Shown: piece by piece, positions 9,021-18,407 of the stretch
Numbering within the stretch: the stretch's first letter is position 1
How the letters are laid out: each line of letters opens with the position of its first letter
Source: Edaphobacter sp. 12200R-103
GTDB taxonomy: Bacteria > Acidobacteriota > Terriglobia > Terriglobales > Acidobacteriaceae
Reading direction: 5' to 3'
Assembly (NCBI RefSeq): GCF_010093025.1
Contig: NZ_CP048114.1
Span: 992,001-1,056,000, forward strand
DNA: 64,000 bases
The notes under the pieces: generated by a model
The model's input: only the letters and a program-made list of their open reading frames with translations
Database searches by the model: none
What the model was told of the DNA's origin: nothing
Made by a program: the position numbers and the translations under genes

Positions 9021-10997
9021 ATGATTCGTATTCTGCAACAGGACAACCGCATCACGAAGATTCTCTTTGCCGTCATCATCGGCTTTGCGATTATCACTAT
9101 GGTGATCACGCTGGTCCCGGGCGTCTTTGACAACTCCGCGACCAACGATCCCAACACCTTCGCTACCGTCCACGAACCGGGCATTTTAGGACGATTCGGC
9201 TGGAATAGTTCGACCATCAAGATGACCGAGGTCAACCAGCTTGCAACCCGCCAGTTGCAGCAACAGCGGTTGCCCGAATTCCTGATGCCTTACATGACGC
9301 AGCGTGCAGGCCAGGTCCTCGTCCAGCGCCAGATCCTGAAAAACGAGGCCGATCGCCTGAGCCTCCAGGCCACCGATGAAGACCTCCGTCGCGAGCTTGA
9401 AACCGGACCCTTTGCCCAGTACCTCTTTCCCGGTGGAAAGTACATCGGCGATGACGCCTACATGAACTTCGTTCAGAACTTCTTTCAGGTCAGCCGCTCC
9501 GACTTCGAATCGCAGGTCAAGAGCGATATGGAGCTGCAGCGCCTGCAGGCACTCATCACCGGCGGCGTCAGCGTCTCCGACCAGGCTGTGCGCGAGGCTT
9601 ACAGGACGCGGGGAACCAAGGTGAAGTTCGATTACGCTGTCATCTCCGCAGATGACCTGCGCAAGACTATCAATCCCTCCGATGTGGATCTCGAAAAATT
9701 CTTCAAGGACAATCAGGCCCGCTACGCTACGGCCATCCCTGAGAGCCGTAAGGTTCAGTACGTTGCCTTCGACGCCTCCAACATTCCGGGCGGCAAGCCT
9801 CAGATCTCCGACGCTGACGTACAGGCCTACTACAACCAGCATCAGTCCCAGTATCAGGTCAAGGAGCAGGTAAAGGTTCGTCACATCCTGATAGCCGTTC
9901 CTGCCGGAGCCGACAGCAAAACCGACGCCGCTGCCAAAGCCAAGGCCGAAGACCTCCTGAAGCAGATCAGGAACGGGGGCAACTTTGCCGATCTTGCCAG
10001 TAAGAACTCCGACGACCCTGGCAGCAAGGCGCAGGGCGGAGAACTCGGGTGGCTCGACCGTGGCCGCACTGTTCCTGAGTTCGATAAGGTAGCCTTCGCG
10101 CTCAACCCCGGTCAGATCTCCGACGTTATTAAGACACAGTTCGGTTATCACATCCTCCAGGTTGAAGATAAGAAGACGGCGCACCTGCGGCCTCTCTCTG
10201 AGGTCAAGTCCGAGATCGTCCCCATCCTCGAGCAGCAGCGCACCGGCGCCGCCGAGCAGACCTATGCGTCGCAGCTGGCGGCCGATGCCAAGAAGAATGG
10301 TCTCGACAAGGCGGCACAGGCACGCGGCTTGCACGTCGTCAACACCGATTATGTTGCGAAGGACGGTGTCATCCCCGGCCTCTCCGACAGCTCCGCTTTG
10401 CTCACGCAGGCGTTCTCTGTCGTTAAAGGAGCAGACCCTGCCTCCGTCTCGACGGGTGACGGTTTCGCGGTCTTCCAGGTAACCGACATCAAGCCCGCCC
10501 ACGCTCCCGACTTTGCCCAATACAAATCGCATATCCTCGACGACTATCGTGAGCAGCAGGTTCCTTTGCTGCTGAATACGCAGCTGAAGAAGTTGGATGA
10601 TCGCGCCAAGGTTCTCAACGACCTGAAGAAGGCCGCTGCCGAGATGAACCTTCCCATCAAGACCAGCGACCTGGTCGCGAAGGATGCTCAGGTGCCTGAG
10701 ATCGGCTCCATGGGCGGACCGGCTTCGGTCGCGTTCACGCTCAACAAGGGAACCATCTCCGATCCAATCAACCTCGGTCGTGCCGGAGTCGTACTGACTG
10801 TCACCGACAAGCAGGAGCCTACGGCTGACGAGATCGCAAAGAACTTCGATCAGACGAAAGAACAGTTGCTGAACCGCCAGCGGGACGAGATCTTCAGCGT
10901 CTATGTAGGAAATCTCACGAAGAAGTATGAAGATGCAGGCGCCATCCGCTATTCCAAGCGGCAGCCGGCATCTCCCACACTTCCTGCCGGCAACTGA
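9021..10997 (+). CDS. PpiD/SurA-like peptidyl-prolyl isomerase foldase
   Basis: 658 residues. A single N-terminal membrane anchor (ILFAVIIGFAIITMVITLV, about 15-33) is followed by a long helical SurA_N-like chaperone region. A parvulin domain (about 285-378) starts at QVKVRHILIAVPAG and ends FGYHILQVEDKKTA, with the conserved GGELGWLDRG inside. This order is that of PpiD, the inner-membrane periplasmic foldase that helps outer-membrane proteins fold after Sec export. A second, degenerate isomerase-like region may lie near 540-600 (GSMGGPASVAFTLNKGTISD). The gene stands alone and ends in a strong terminator. Confidence 0.85.
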   Translation: MIRILQQDNRITKILFAVIIGFAIITMVITLVPGVFDNSATNDPNTFATVHEPGILGRFGWNSSTIKMTEVNQLATRQLQQQRLPEFLMPYMTQRAGQVLVQRQILKNEADRLSLQATDEDLRRELETGPFAQYLFPGGKYIGDDAYMNFVQNFFQVSRSDFESQVKSDMELQRLQALITGGVSVSDQAVREAYRTRGTKVKFDYAVISADDLRKTINPSDVDLEKFFKDNQARYATAIPESRKVQYVAFDASNIPGGKPQISDADVQAYYNQHQSQYQVKEQVKVRHILIAVPAGADSKTDAAAKAKAEDLLKQIRNGGNFADLASKNSDDPGSKAQGGELGWLDRGRTVPEFDKVAFALNPGQISDVIKTQFGYHILQVEDKKTAHLRPLSEVKSEIVPILEQQRTGAAEQTYASQLAADAKKNGLDKAAQARGLHVVNTDYVAKDGVIPGLSDSSALLTQAFSVVKGADPASVSTGDGFAVFQVTDIKPAHAPDFAQYKSHILDDYREQQVPLLLNTQLKKLDDRAKVLNDLKKAAAEMNLPIKTSDLVAKDAQVPEIGSMGGPASVAFTLNKGTISDPINLGRAGVVLTVTDKQEPTADEIAKNFDQTKEQLLNRQRDEIFSVYVGNLTKKYEDAGAIRYSKRQPASPTLPAGN

Positions 10998-11022
10998 TCC
11001 GTAACAGCAAATACACCATCGA

Positions 11023-11064
11023 AGCACGAGCCCGTTCTCCAGGAGAATCGGGCTCGTGCTTTTT
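11023..11064 (+). terminator. Rho-independent terminator after the ppiD-like gene
   Basis: AGCACGAGCCCG (11023-11034) pairs with CGGGCTCGTGCT (11049-11060), with further pairing TTCTCC/GGAGAA inside, followed by a T run. It lies 25 bases after the stop codon. Confidence 0.9.
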
Positions 11065-11152
11065 CGCATCAGACGTGTCAAAGTCTCAGATAGCGGGGGG
11101 TGGGAAGCGATCGTCCATCTCTCAGGTTGGATAGCTACATTAAGGGGGCGTA

Positions 11153-12733
11153 ATGAGCAGCACCGTCGTAGATATGGCACGAGTATCCGGAATCCTCTTG
11201 CACATAACCTCGCTGCCCTCCTATGGCGGTATTGGAGATCTGGGACCGGCGGCCTATGCCTTCGCGGATTTCCTCAAATCGTCAAAGCAGCGCCTGTGGC
11301 AGGTGCTTCCTCTCAGTCCGACGGGATATGGCAGCTCACCTTATTCCGCGCTCTCGGCCTTCGCTGGCAATCCACTCCTGATCAGCCTGGAAAAGCTTGT
11401 GGGCGATGGATGGCTTGCTCCCGAGCAGATCTCCGGTCTTGCCGGCCACAATGGACCCGTCGACTTCGCCCGGGCGATTCAGGAGAAGCTGCCCCTGATG
11501 GAAGAGGCTGCCGGCAATTTCCTCCAGCGCGCCGACGCATCTGCTCAGAAGCGTTATCAGGAGTTTCTGCAGCGCAATATCTCCTGGCTTCCGGACTATG
11601 CAATCTTTACCGTGTTGCGGAGGCGATTCAACCTCGTCAGCTGGGACCAGTGGCCTGTGCACTTCGCGCATCGCCACGAAGACGCGATGGCTACCCTTCG
11701 TACCGACTCAGCCCACGAACTGGCCATCGAACAGGTGATTCAGTTCTTCTTCGATGAGCAATGGAGCGCGCTCAAGAGCTACTGTGCGGAACGCGACATT
11801 CGCATTCTTGGTGATGTCGCCATCTTCGTCAGCTACGACAGCGCCGATGTCTGGACCAATCCTGACATCTTCGAGCTGAATGAGAATCGTCTTCCAATCT
11901 GTGTCTCCGGCGTTCCTCCGGATTACTTCTCCGCAACCGGGCAGCGCTGGGGCAACCCGCTCTACAAGTGGCACACCCTGGCGGCGCGTGGCTTCGACTG
12001 GTGGGTTGCCCGCATCCGCCGCTCGCTCGCGCTCTACGATATGATCCGTCTCGACCACTTCCGCGGATTCGAGGCCTGCTGGTCCATCCCTGCCTCCGAG
12101 GTAACGGCGGTAAAAGGCATATGGGTCAAGGTGCCGGGCACGGAGCTCTTTGAACATCTGCGTCGCGTCTTTGGCGATCTGCCCTTCATCGCCGAAGATC
12201 TTGGCCTCATCACCCCGGAGGTCGATCATCTGCGCGAGCACTTCCACATGCCCGGAATGCGTGTGCTTCAGTTCGGTTTCTCCGACCGCGCAGCACATCT
12301 CCATCTGCCGCACAGGTTCGTGCCGAATACGGTGGTCTACACCGGCACCCATGACAACAACACCACGCTCGGCTGGTGGCGCGAGGATGCTACCAATGTC
12401 GAGCGTGGAAATGTCGAAACCTATCTTCAGCCCATACGCCATGAAGCGGAGATTGTATGGGCGCTGATGCGCGCTGCGGCGCGCTCAGTGGCTGACATCT
12501 GTATCTTTCCTCTTCAGGATGTCCTGCACCTCGGCAGTGAAGCACGCATGAACACCCCGGCCGCCTCGACAGGAAACTGGGCCTGGCGATTCGAAGAAGG
12601 TGCCCTGCACCCGGATTTTGCAGTGCAGCTCGCAGCGCTTACCGAGATGACCGATCGTGACGGCTATGTTCCTTCGGAACTGCCTTCCATCCCCGTTTCC
12701 TCTTCCTCGGCAGAGCTCGCGCAGACGATTTAG
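11153..12733 (+). CDS. malQ: 4-alpha-glucanotransferase (amylomaltase, GH77)
   Basis: 526 residues. GH77 blocks in order are SGILLHITSLPS and GIGDLGPAAYAFADFL near the N-terminus, QVLPLSPTGYGSSPYS, ILGDVAIFVSYDSADVW, the catalytic-region RLDHFRGFEACW, IAEDLGLITPEV with the acid/base Glu, and TGTHDNNTTLGWW. The enzyme moves alpha-1,4-glucan chains between malto-oligosaccharides and glucose in glycogen or maltodextrin metabolism in the cytoplasm. Start ATG 11153 follows GGGGG seven bases upstream. No other glycogen gene is adjacent in the window. Confidence 0.95.
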   Translation: MSSTVVDMARVSGILLHITSLPSYGGIGDLGPAAYAFADFLKSSKQRLWQVLPLSPTGYGSSPYSALSAFAGNPLLISLEKLVGDGWLAPEQISGLAGHNGPVDFARAIQEKLPLMEEAAGNFLQRADASAQKRYQEFLQRNISWLPDYAIFTVLRRRFNLVSWDQWPVHFAHRHEDAMATLRTDSAHELAIEQVIQFFFDEQWSALKSYCAERDIRILGDVAIFVSYDSADVWTNPDIFELNENRLPICVSGVPPDYFSATGQRWGNPLYKWHTLAARGFDWWVARIRRSLALYDMIRLDHFRGFEACWSIPASEVTAVKGIWVKVPGTELFEHLRRVFGDLPFIAEDLGLITPEVDHLREHFHMPGMRVLQFGFSDRAAHLHLPHRFVPNTVVYTGTHDNNTTLGWWREDATNVERGNVETYLQPIRHEAEIVWALMRAAARSVADICIFPLQDVLHLGSEARMNTPAASTGNWAWRFEEGALHPDFAVQLAALTEMTDRDGYVPSELPSIPVSSSSAELAQTI

Positions 12734-12766
12734 ACTGGAGAGGCAATCTTAAACTCAGGAGCCTTC

Positions 12767-12952
12767 ATGCCTCTCTCTGGCGAAGCCATTCGCACCATGA
12801 ACTACGTTGACGATATTTCAGTGACGCTGCGCCGCATCCTCGCCGTACTGCCTTCGCTGACCGACGAAGAGCGCCAGCGGGTAGCCGAGCATATCAAGCA
12901 CGCCGATCCCAGCTTCGAGTCCGTGATTGCCGCCCTGGCAGGAAAGAAGTGA
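12767..12952 (+). CDS. Small helical protein of unknown function
   Basis: 61 residues, not recognised. The start at 12767 has AGGAG six bases upstream; a second ATG at 12797 is possible. The sequence (VTLRRILAVLPSLTDEERQR) is strongly amphipathic and predicted helical, without Cys or a signal peptide. Its stop overlaps the GTG start of the next gene (GTGA), so the two are translationally coupled and probably act together. Confidence 0.65.
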   Translation: MPLSGEAIRTMNYVDDISVTLRRILAVLPSLTDEERQRVAEHIKHADPSFESVIAALAGKK

Positions 12953-13521
12953 ACGATGCATCCGCCCACGCGCCCGCTCCTGCAATCTGCGTGATTGCAG
13001 TGATCGGGGCAGGGAAGGCGGGACGCAGCTTCGCCATGGCCTGCGCATCTGCCGGATTTTATGTCGTTCTCGAAGATGTGATGCCCTCCAATCTCAGGAC
13101 CGCGGAGATGGAGTACGCCGATCTGAGCGTCCGGGGAGGCTACGGTGAGCTGGAGCTGGCTTCGACCGTCGAAGGAGCCGTTCGCGAGGCCGACATCGTC
13201 GTCGACTTCGTCCCTGACGAGCTCGAATCCAAGCTCGAGATCTTCAGCATGGCTGACCGCATGGCCCCCCCGAAGACCATCCTCTGCACCCCCAGCAGGG
13301 CCCTCAGCATTACCGATCTCGCATCCTGCGTCTATCGGCCAGAGCGCTGTTTCGCCATCCGCGGAGAGATCCTGAAAGGCAGCCCAGTCGAGATTCTCTA
13401 TCCGCCATCCGCTGCGCCAGACGTGCTTCACTCCGTGGAAGACCTCTTCCGCAAGCTCGGTACCGTTCCGGAAGCCCAGGCCGACCCCGAGGCCGCCGTC
13501 CTCACGAAAAATCTGACTTAG
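12949..13521 (+). CDS. Stand-alone 3-hydroxyacyl-CoA dehydrogenase NAD-binding domain protein
   Basis: 190 residues. A Rossmann dinucleotide motif lies at about 16-26 (IAVIGAGKAGRSFA), followed by an acidic residue at the end of beta-2 (VVLEDV) and the stretch EADIVVDFVPDELESKLEIF, which resembles the 3-hydroxyacyl-CoA dehydrogenase N-domain. The catalytic-base region would be CTPSRALSITDLA. The C-terminal helical dimerisation domain of about 100 residues is absent, so it may be a partial enzyme or a paralogue with another substrate. GTG start inside the stop of the preceding gene. Function beyond NAD binding is not certain. Confidence 0.7.
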   Translation: MNDASAHAPAPAICVIAVIGAGKAGRSFAMACASAGFYVVLEDVMPSNLRTAEMEYADLSVRGGYGELELASTVEGAVREADIVVDFVPDELESKLEIFSMADRMAPPKTILCTPSRALSITDLASCVYRPERCFAIRGEILKGSPVEILYPPSAAPDVLHSVEDLFRKLGTVPEAQADPEAAVLTKNLT

Positions 13522-13582
13522 GGCTGCATTGAGGTCAGAAGCGCCCTCTGAGGTGTCATCGCCAGCCCCTGTTTCTCGAAAG

Positions 13583-13634
13583 TGTCATCTCGACCGAAGG
13601 CCCGAAGGGCCGCAGTGGAGAGACCCCCGCATTT
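13583..13634. repeat. REP-like intergenic repeat
   Basis: The segment from TGTCATCTCGACCGAAGG to GTGGAGAGACCCCCGCATTT contains an internal GGCCCGAAGGGCC hairpin. I recall similar short palindromic elements scattered between genes in soil bacteria, including Acidobacteria. Only one copy is in this window, so the repeat status rests on recollection of the family. Confidence 0.5.
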
Positions 13635-13798
13635 TGTCAGCACAGCCACAGTCCCTCAAGCGAACCTGCCAGGATCTCCCGCCAACCACGGAACAGAACC
13701 CGAAACCGCCCCCAATCCGGTACACTTCGTCACACAAGGGAACTCTTTTCTACCCGGCTGCGTACCCGATGATGGACTCCTGAAGTCAAAATATCGCC

Positions 13799-15055
13799 AT
13801 GCGCGCTCTCATCGACATCTTCGCCCAGGTCTTTCGTTCCATCGCGGCGAATAAGCTGCGCTCGTTCCTGACCATGTTCGGCATCGCCTGGGGCGTGGCC
13901 TCGCTCCTGCTCCTCATTGGTCTTGGCGAGGGCTTTCGGTCCGGTCAGCGCCGTGGTCTCGCGCAGCTCGGTCAGGACGTCATTATGGCATGGGGTGGAA
14001 CCATTCCTGCACTGCCGAATCAGCACACCGGTATGCGACCCTATAAGCTCACCGTCGCCGATACGGCAGCCATCCGGCAGCAGGCCCCGCACGTCCGTAA
14101 TGCCACGGCATTCATCAATCGCGGCGATCTTAAGCAGGTCAGCGAATTCTCAAGCTCTGGCGGCTCCGTCATGGGAGTCCAGGCCAACTACACGGAGATT
14201 CGCAATCTTCCCCTCGCTCAGGGCCGTTTCTTCAACTCCGATGACGTCGCTCAGCGCAGAAGACTCGTCGTCCTGGGACAGAAGAACAACAAGCTGCTCT
14301 TTCCGGGCCGCCCCTCGCTGGGAGCCTTCATCACCATCAACGGAGCACGTTTCCAGGTCATAGGCGTCGCCGACAAGATCGGACGCGGCAACAACGACGG
14401 CGACAATCAGAAGCTCTACATTCCGCTCTCCACCATGCTCGAGCTCTTCCCCATGACGGGAGAGAACATTCCTGCCGACGCCGTCACCTCCATCCAGTAC
14501 CAGCCCACCACGCCCGACCTGAATGAGACGGCAAAGGCCGAGGTCCATCGCATCATCGCCCAGCGCCACGGCTTCGATGCCTCTGTCAAAGATGCCTTCG
14601 AAGAGTGGGACACCATCAAATCCGAGCGCACCGTCGGGCTCATCTTTACCGCGATGGATGTCTTCCTCGGGGGCGTCGGCATCGTCACCCTGGCCCTCGG
14701 GGCCGTCGGCATCATTAACATCATGCTGGTCACCGTGACTGAGCGCACCAAGGAGATCGGCCTTCGCAAAGCCCTTGGGGCCACAAAACGCAGCATTCTG
14801 ATCCAGTTCTTCCTCGAAGGACTGATGCTGACCGGCCTCAGCGGCATAATAGGCATTGCTGGTGCAGGGACGCTCATGTTCGCTCTCGGCAAGGCGATGG
14901 GAAATAACCAGATGGGATTCGACCCACCCCGGCTCGTTCCGTGGTCAGCGGCCATGGCCATGGGAACTCTCGTCCTTTGCGGTGTTGTCGCAGGCCTCTA
15001 TCCGGCCAGTAAGGCCGCATCCCTCGAGCCCGTCGAAGCGCTCAGAAAGGAATAG
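13799..15055 (+). CDS. MacB/FtsX-type ABC transporter permease
   Basis: 418 residues. A first membrane segment around 20-40 (LRSFLTMFGIAWGVASLLLLIG) is followed by a large periplasmic MacB_PCD domain (about 45-270), then three membrane segments in an FtsX domain: VGIVTLALGAVGIINIML, LSGIIGIAGAGTLMFAL and MAMGTLVLCGVVAGLYPASK. The conserved TERTKEIGLRKALGATK motif contacts the ATPase. Such permeases move lipoproteins, peptides or macrolides, or act as mechanotransmitters. It is followed four bases later by a second permease; no ATPase gene is adjacent. Confidence 0.88.
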   Translation: MRALIDIFAQVFRSIAANKLRSFLTMFGIAWGVASLLLLIGLGEGFRSGQRRGLAQLGQDVIMAWGGTIPALPNQHTGMRPYKLTVADTAAIRQQAPHVRNATAFINRGDLKQVSEFSSSGGSVMGVQANYTEIRNLPLAQGRFFNSDDVAQRRRLVVLGQKNNKLLFPGRPSLGAFITINGARFQVIGVADKIGRGNNDGDNQKLYIPLSTMLELFPMTGENIPADAVTSIQYQPTTPDLNETAKAEVHRIIAQRHGFDASVKDAFEEWDTIKSERTVGLIFTAMDVFLGGVGIVTLALGAVGIINIMLVTVTERTKEIGLRKALGATKRSILIQFFLEGLMLTGLSGIIGIAGAGTLMFALGKAMGNNQMGFDPPRLVPWSAAMAMGTLVLCGVVAGLYPASKAASLEPVEALRKE

Positions 15056-15059
15056 CCCG

Positions 15060-16298
15060 ATGATCAAGGACATCTTCCTTCAGGCGATGGAGGCCATGCG
15101 CTTCAACGGCCGGCGCACCGCAATCACCGTCGTCGGCATGGCCTGGGGCATCGCCACCGTGGTTCTGCTGCTGGCCTACGGAGCCGGCTTTGGCCGCGCC
15201 TTCGAGGCGATCTTCGCGCAGTGGGGAACCCACATGATCGGCGTCTTCCCGGGAACCACCAGCGAGCAGGCCGGAGGCACCAAGGCTGGCATCAAGGTCC
15301 GCTTCAAACAGGACGACATCGAGCGCATCCAGGAAACAGTCCCCGGCATCCTGCACATCTCTCCCATGCTCTGGAAGCAGGTCCCGGTACAGAACGATCT
15401 GCACTCCTTCACCTGGGAGGTCGATGGCGTCGCTCCCGAGCTCTCCGAGATCATGAACATCCAGATGGAGGAAGGCAGGTTCCTGTCTGCATCGGACATG
15501 CAGCAGCGCAACCACGTCGTCGTGATTGGATCTGAGGCGAAGACGAAGCTCTTCTCGGGCATGTTCCCCCTCGGCCAGAAGATCCATATCAATGGCATCA
15601 GTTTCGAAGTGATCGGGGTCCTGAAGCCAAAGATGCAGGAGGGGGATGACAACATCAACCGTGTCAGCTATATCCCGTTTCCGACGATGGGAGATATCAA
15701 GGACACCAAGTATCTCGACGGAATGTGGATGAGCTACAAAGGGGATCACATGGCTGTGGAGCACGCCCTGCGCAATGAGCTGGGGGCTGCCCATGGATTT
15801 CGTCCCACCGATAAGAACGCGATATGGGTGGCGAATATCATGTCGCAGCTCGCACAGTTCCGACTCATCTCCATCGGGCTCCAGGCATTGCTCCTGTTCA
15901 TTGGAGTTCTCACGCTCGGCATCGCCGGTATCGGCCTGATGAACATCATGCTGGTCAGCGTGCAGCAGCGAACCCGTGAGATCGGCGTCGAAAAAGCCCT
16001 CGGCGCCCGCAAGCGCCATATCCTCTTTCAGTTCCTTGCCGAATCCATGGTGATCACCGGCGTCGGCGGGCTCGGAGGCATCCTGCTGGCATTTACGGTC
16101 AGCAAGCTTGTCGGCGGAATCACCTTCTACAGCGCCATCGCCACCAATGCCAGCGCGGCGGATATCTACCTGCTCATCTCGCCCAACATAGTCATCATCG
16201 CAACCACGGTTCTGGTACTCGTCGGCGTAGTCAGCGGAATGATCCCGGCAATCCAGGCCGCCAATCTCGATCCCATCGAAGCTCTGCGGTACGAATAG
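15060..16298 (+). CDS. MacB/FtsX-type ABC transporter permease (second of a pair)
   Basis: 412 residues with the same layout as its neighbour: N-terminal membrane segment (FNGRRTAITVVGMAWGIATV), periplasmic MacB_PCD domain, then an FtsX domain with three membrane segments and the motif QQRTREIGVEKALGARK. The start is ATG 15060 with AAGGA eight bases upstream and four bases after the previous stop, so the two are cotranscribed and could form a heterodimer. The ATPase must come from elsewhere. It is convergent with the MsbA-like gene, separated by nine bases. Confidence 0.88.
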   Translation: MIKDIFLQAMEAMRFNGRRTAITVVGMAWGIATVVLLLAYGAGFGRAFEAIFAQWGTHMIGVFPGTTSEQAGGTKAGIKVRFKQDDIERIQETVPGILHISPMLWKQVPVQNDLHSFTWEVDGVAPELSEIMNIQMEEGRFLSASDMQQRNHVVVIGSEAKTKLFSGMFPLGQKIHINGISFEVIGVLKPKMQEGDDNINRVSYIPFPTMGDIKDTKYLDGMWMSYKGDHMAVEHALRNELGAAHGFRPTDKNAIWVANIMSQLAQFRLISIGLQALLLFIGVLTLGIAGIGLMNIMLVSVQQRTREIGVEKALGARKRHILFQFLAESMVITGVGGLGGILLAFTVSKLVGGITFYSAIATNASAADIYLLISPNIVIIATTVLVLVGVVSGMIPAIQAANLDPIEALRYE

Positions 16299-16307
16299 CG
16301 GCAAACC

Positions 16308-18359
16308 TCAGTCCGCGCCCAGAGGCTCCAGCCGAACATCCGTACTCGCGCCCGCGCCGGCTTCCTGGTCTTTGTACTGAAGCTGGTAGAGCTTCCAGTA
16401 GAGTCCTCGCTGCGCCAGCAGCTCCTGATGGCTTCCTTTTTCGCGCAGGTGGCCTTTATGCATCACCAGAATCGTATCGGCGCTCTGGATGGTGGAGAGA
16501 CGATGCGCGATCAGGATGGAGGTACGTCCTGTGATCATGCGCGAGAGCGCCATCCGCACGCGAAGCTCCGTATCTGTATCGACAGAGCTTGTTGCCTCAT
16601 CGAGGATCAGGATGCGTGGCGCATGCGCCAGCGCCCGGGCAAAGCTGATCAGCTGCTTCTGGCCGGTTGAAAGCGTGGCCCCGCGCTCCTGCACGGGCTC
16701 CTTGAACTGTCGTGGGAGCGTGCGAATGAAATCGCCGACGTTGACCTCATCGCACGCGCGTTCCAGCTGCTCGTCGGTGATCCACGAAGAGCCCAACCGA
16801 ACGTTGTCCGCAATGGTTCCGGTGAAAAGAAAGGGATCCTGCAGGACGACGCCGAAGCGCCGGCGCAGTCTCGTCAGATCCTGCTTCCGGACATCCACAT
16901 CGTCCACCAGGATCTCGCCGCGCTGAATATCGTAGAAGCGCATCATCAGAGCTGTAATCGTTGTTTTGCCCGCTCCTGTGTGGCCTACAATCGCGGCCGT
17001 CTCGTCCGGCTCGATCGTGAAGTTCACACCGCGCAGAATCCATTCGATGTCCGCAAAGGAGCCAAGCTCGTCTTCGGACGCCTTGCTGATCCTGGCAACC
17101 TGATGCTCGTCCAGATGCTGGTAGGTGAACCAGACGTTTCGGAACTCCACGCGGCCCGAGTTATCGCCGGCAACCGGATGGGACGGAGAGATGATCTCCG
17201 ACTGGGTATCGAGCAGCTTGAAGATGCGTTCGGAGGCTGCCATTGCGGCCTGCAGGATGTTGTACTTGTCGCTAAGATCCTGAATGGGCCGGAAGAAGCG
17301 TTGCGCATACTGGATAAAGGCGATCAGCACGCCGAGCGTGACCGTCCCAAAGATGCTGTGATGAACGGTGCCCGAACCCGATGCCAGATAGGTATGGTTG
17401 GTCAGCCAGGTAAAGCTCTCCGTATGCAGTACGCTGATGCCGCCCCGCCAGATGACCAGCGCAATCGCCGTCGAGCTGAGAAGCTCGACGATCGGGTAGT
17501 AGAGCGCGTAGGCGAAGATGGCATCCGTCCAGGCCTTCTTATTCTCCGCATTGACCTCGGAGAAGTCGTTGAAGGCGCGCCTCTCGCGATTGAACAACTG
17601 CACGATGGCCATGCCGGAGACATACTCCTGCGTAAAGGCATTGATGCGTGCCGTCGCCGAGCGCTGGCGGCGATAACTATCGCGGACGTATTTGCGGAAG
17701 ATGCTGGTGACGTAAAGAATCGCCGGAATCACCGAGATCGTCAGCAAGGCCAGCGGCCAGCTCATTCGCAGCATAATCATCACGATGAAGGCCAGCACAA
17801 AGACATCTTCAAAGATCGCCAGCACGCCCGAGGTAAACATCTCGTTGAGCGCATCCACATCCGAGGTAACCCGCGTCACCAGCCGTCCGACGGGATTGCG
17901 ATCGAAGAACGCCGGCGACATGCGCTGCAAGTGGCGGAAGATCTGGCTGCGTAGATCGAACATGATCTTCTGGCCGGTCCACTGCATCAGGTAGGTCTGG
18001 ACAAACTCCAGCACAAAGCTCAGCGACAGCGCTCCCAGATAAAGACCTGCCAGTTGTGTAATGCCCGTCAGGGGAGCGGAGCTGAGGTGGCGCGCCAGCC
18101 AGGAAAGATGCTCCGGTGGAGTATCCGTCATATAGGTATCGACCGCTACCTTTACCAGGTAAGGGCCCATCACATCGCTGGCTGCCTTAATCAGAATGGC
18201 GACCGCCGAAAGGATCACCTGAAGGCGATACGGCCCAAGGTAGGTCAGCAGCCGTCGCATCAGACGGCCGTCATAGACCTTACCTACGACGTCATCATCC
18301 TGCGCGGGCTTTTTTGCAGGTGCTTTGGAGGGTCTCCCGGCTGTCTTCTGGTCCGCCAT
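16308..18359 (-). CDS. MsbA-like ABC exporter (fused membrane and ATPase domains)
   Basis: 683 residues. After a Lys/Ala/Pro-rich leader, six membrane helices occupy about 35-385 (VILSAVAILIKAASDVMGPY; FEDVFVLAFIVMIMLRMSW). The nucleotide-binding domain (about 420-660) has Walker A VGHTGAGKTT, Q-loop VVLQDPFLFTGT, signature LSTGQKQLISFARALA and Walker B RILILDEATSSVDTDTE with the H-loop IAHRLST. It is a half-transporter that works as a homodimer or heterodimer; MsbA-type lipid flipping or drug export are the usual roles, and the substrate cannot be read from sequence. No Shine-Dalgarno site is obvious before its ATG. Confidence 0.9.
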   Translation of the reverse strand: MADQKTAGRPSKAPAKKPAQDDDVVGKVYDGRLMRRLLTYLGPYRLQVILSAVAILIKAASDVMGPYLVKVAVDTYMTDTPPEHLSWLARHLSSAPLTGITQLAGLYLGALSLSFVLEFVQTYLMQWTGQKIMFDLRSQIFRHLQRMSPAFFDRNPVGRLVTRVTSDVDALNEMFTSGVLAIFEDVFVLAFIVMIMLRMSWPLALLTISVIPAILYVTSIFRKYVRDSYRRQRSATARINAFTQEYVSGMAIVQLFNRERRAFNDFSEVNAENKKAWTDAIFAYALYYPIVELLSSTAIALVIWRGGISVLHTESFTWLTNHTYLASGSGTVHHSIFGTVTLGVLIAFIQYAQRFFRPIQDLSDKYNILQAAMAASERIFKLLDTQSEIISPSHPVAGDNSGRVEFRNVWFTYQHLDEHQVARISKASEDELGSFADIEWILRGVNFTIEPDETAAIVGHTGAGKTTITALMMRFYDIQRGEILVDDVDVRKQDLTRLRRRFGVVLQDPFLFTGTIADNVRLGSSWITDEQLERACDEVNVGDFIRTLPRQFKEPVQERGATLSTGQKQLISFARALAHAPRILILDEATSSVDTDTELRVRMALSRMITGRTSILIAHRLSTIQSADTILVMHKGHLREKGSHQELLAQRGLYWKLYQLQYKDQEAGAGASTDVRLEPLGAD

Positions 18360-18407
18360 CTATGTCTATTCTAGATGCTTACCGGCAGGGCAGGATGCGG
18401 AACTCTC

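Noticed and set aside
9186..11180. Long open frame of 664 codons on the minus strand opposite the PpiD-like gene
   Set aside because: It mirrors the coding strand of a clear foldase gene, has no ribosome site and reads as low-complexity Leu/Val/Gly. It is an artefact of high-GC codon usage.
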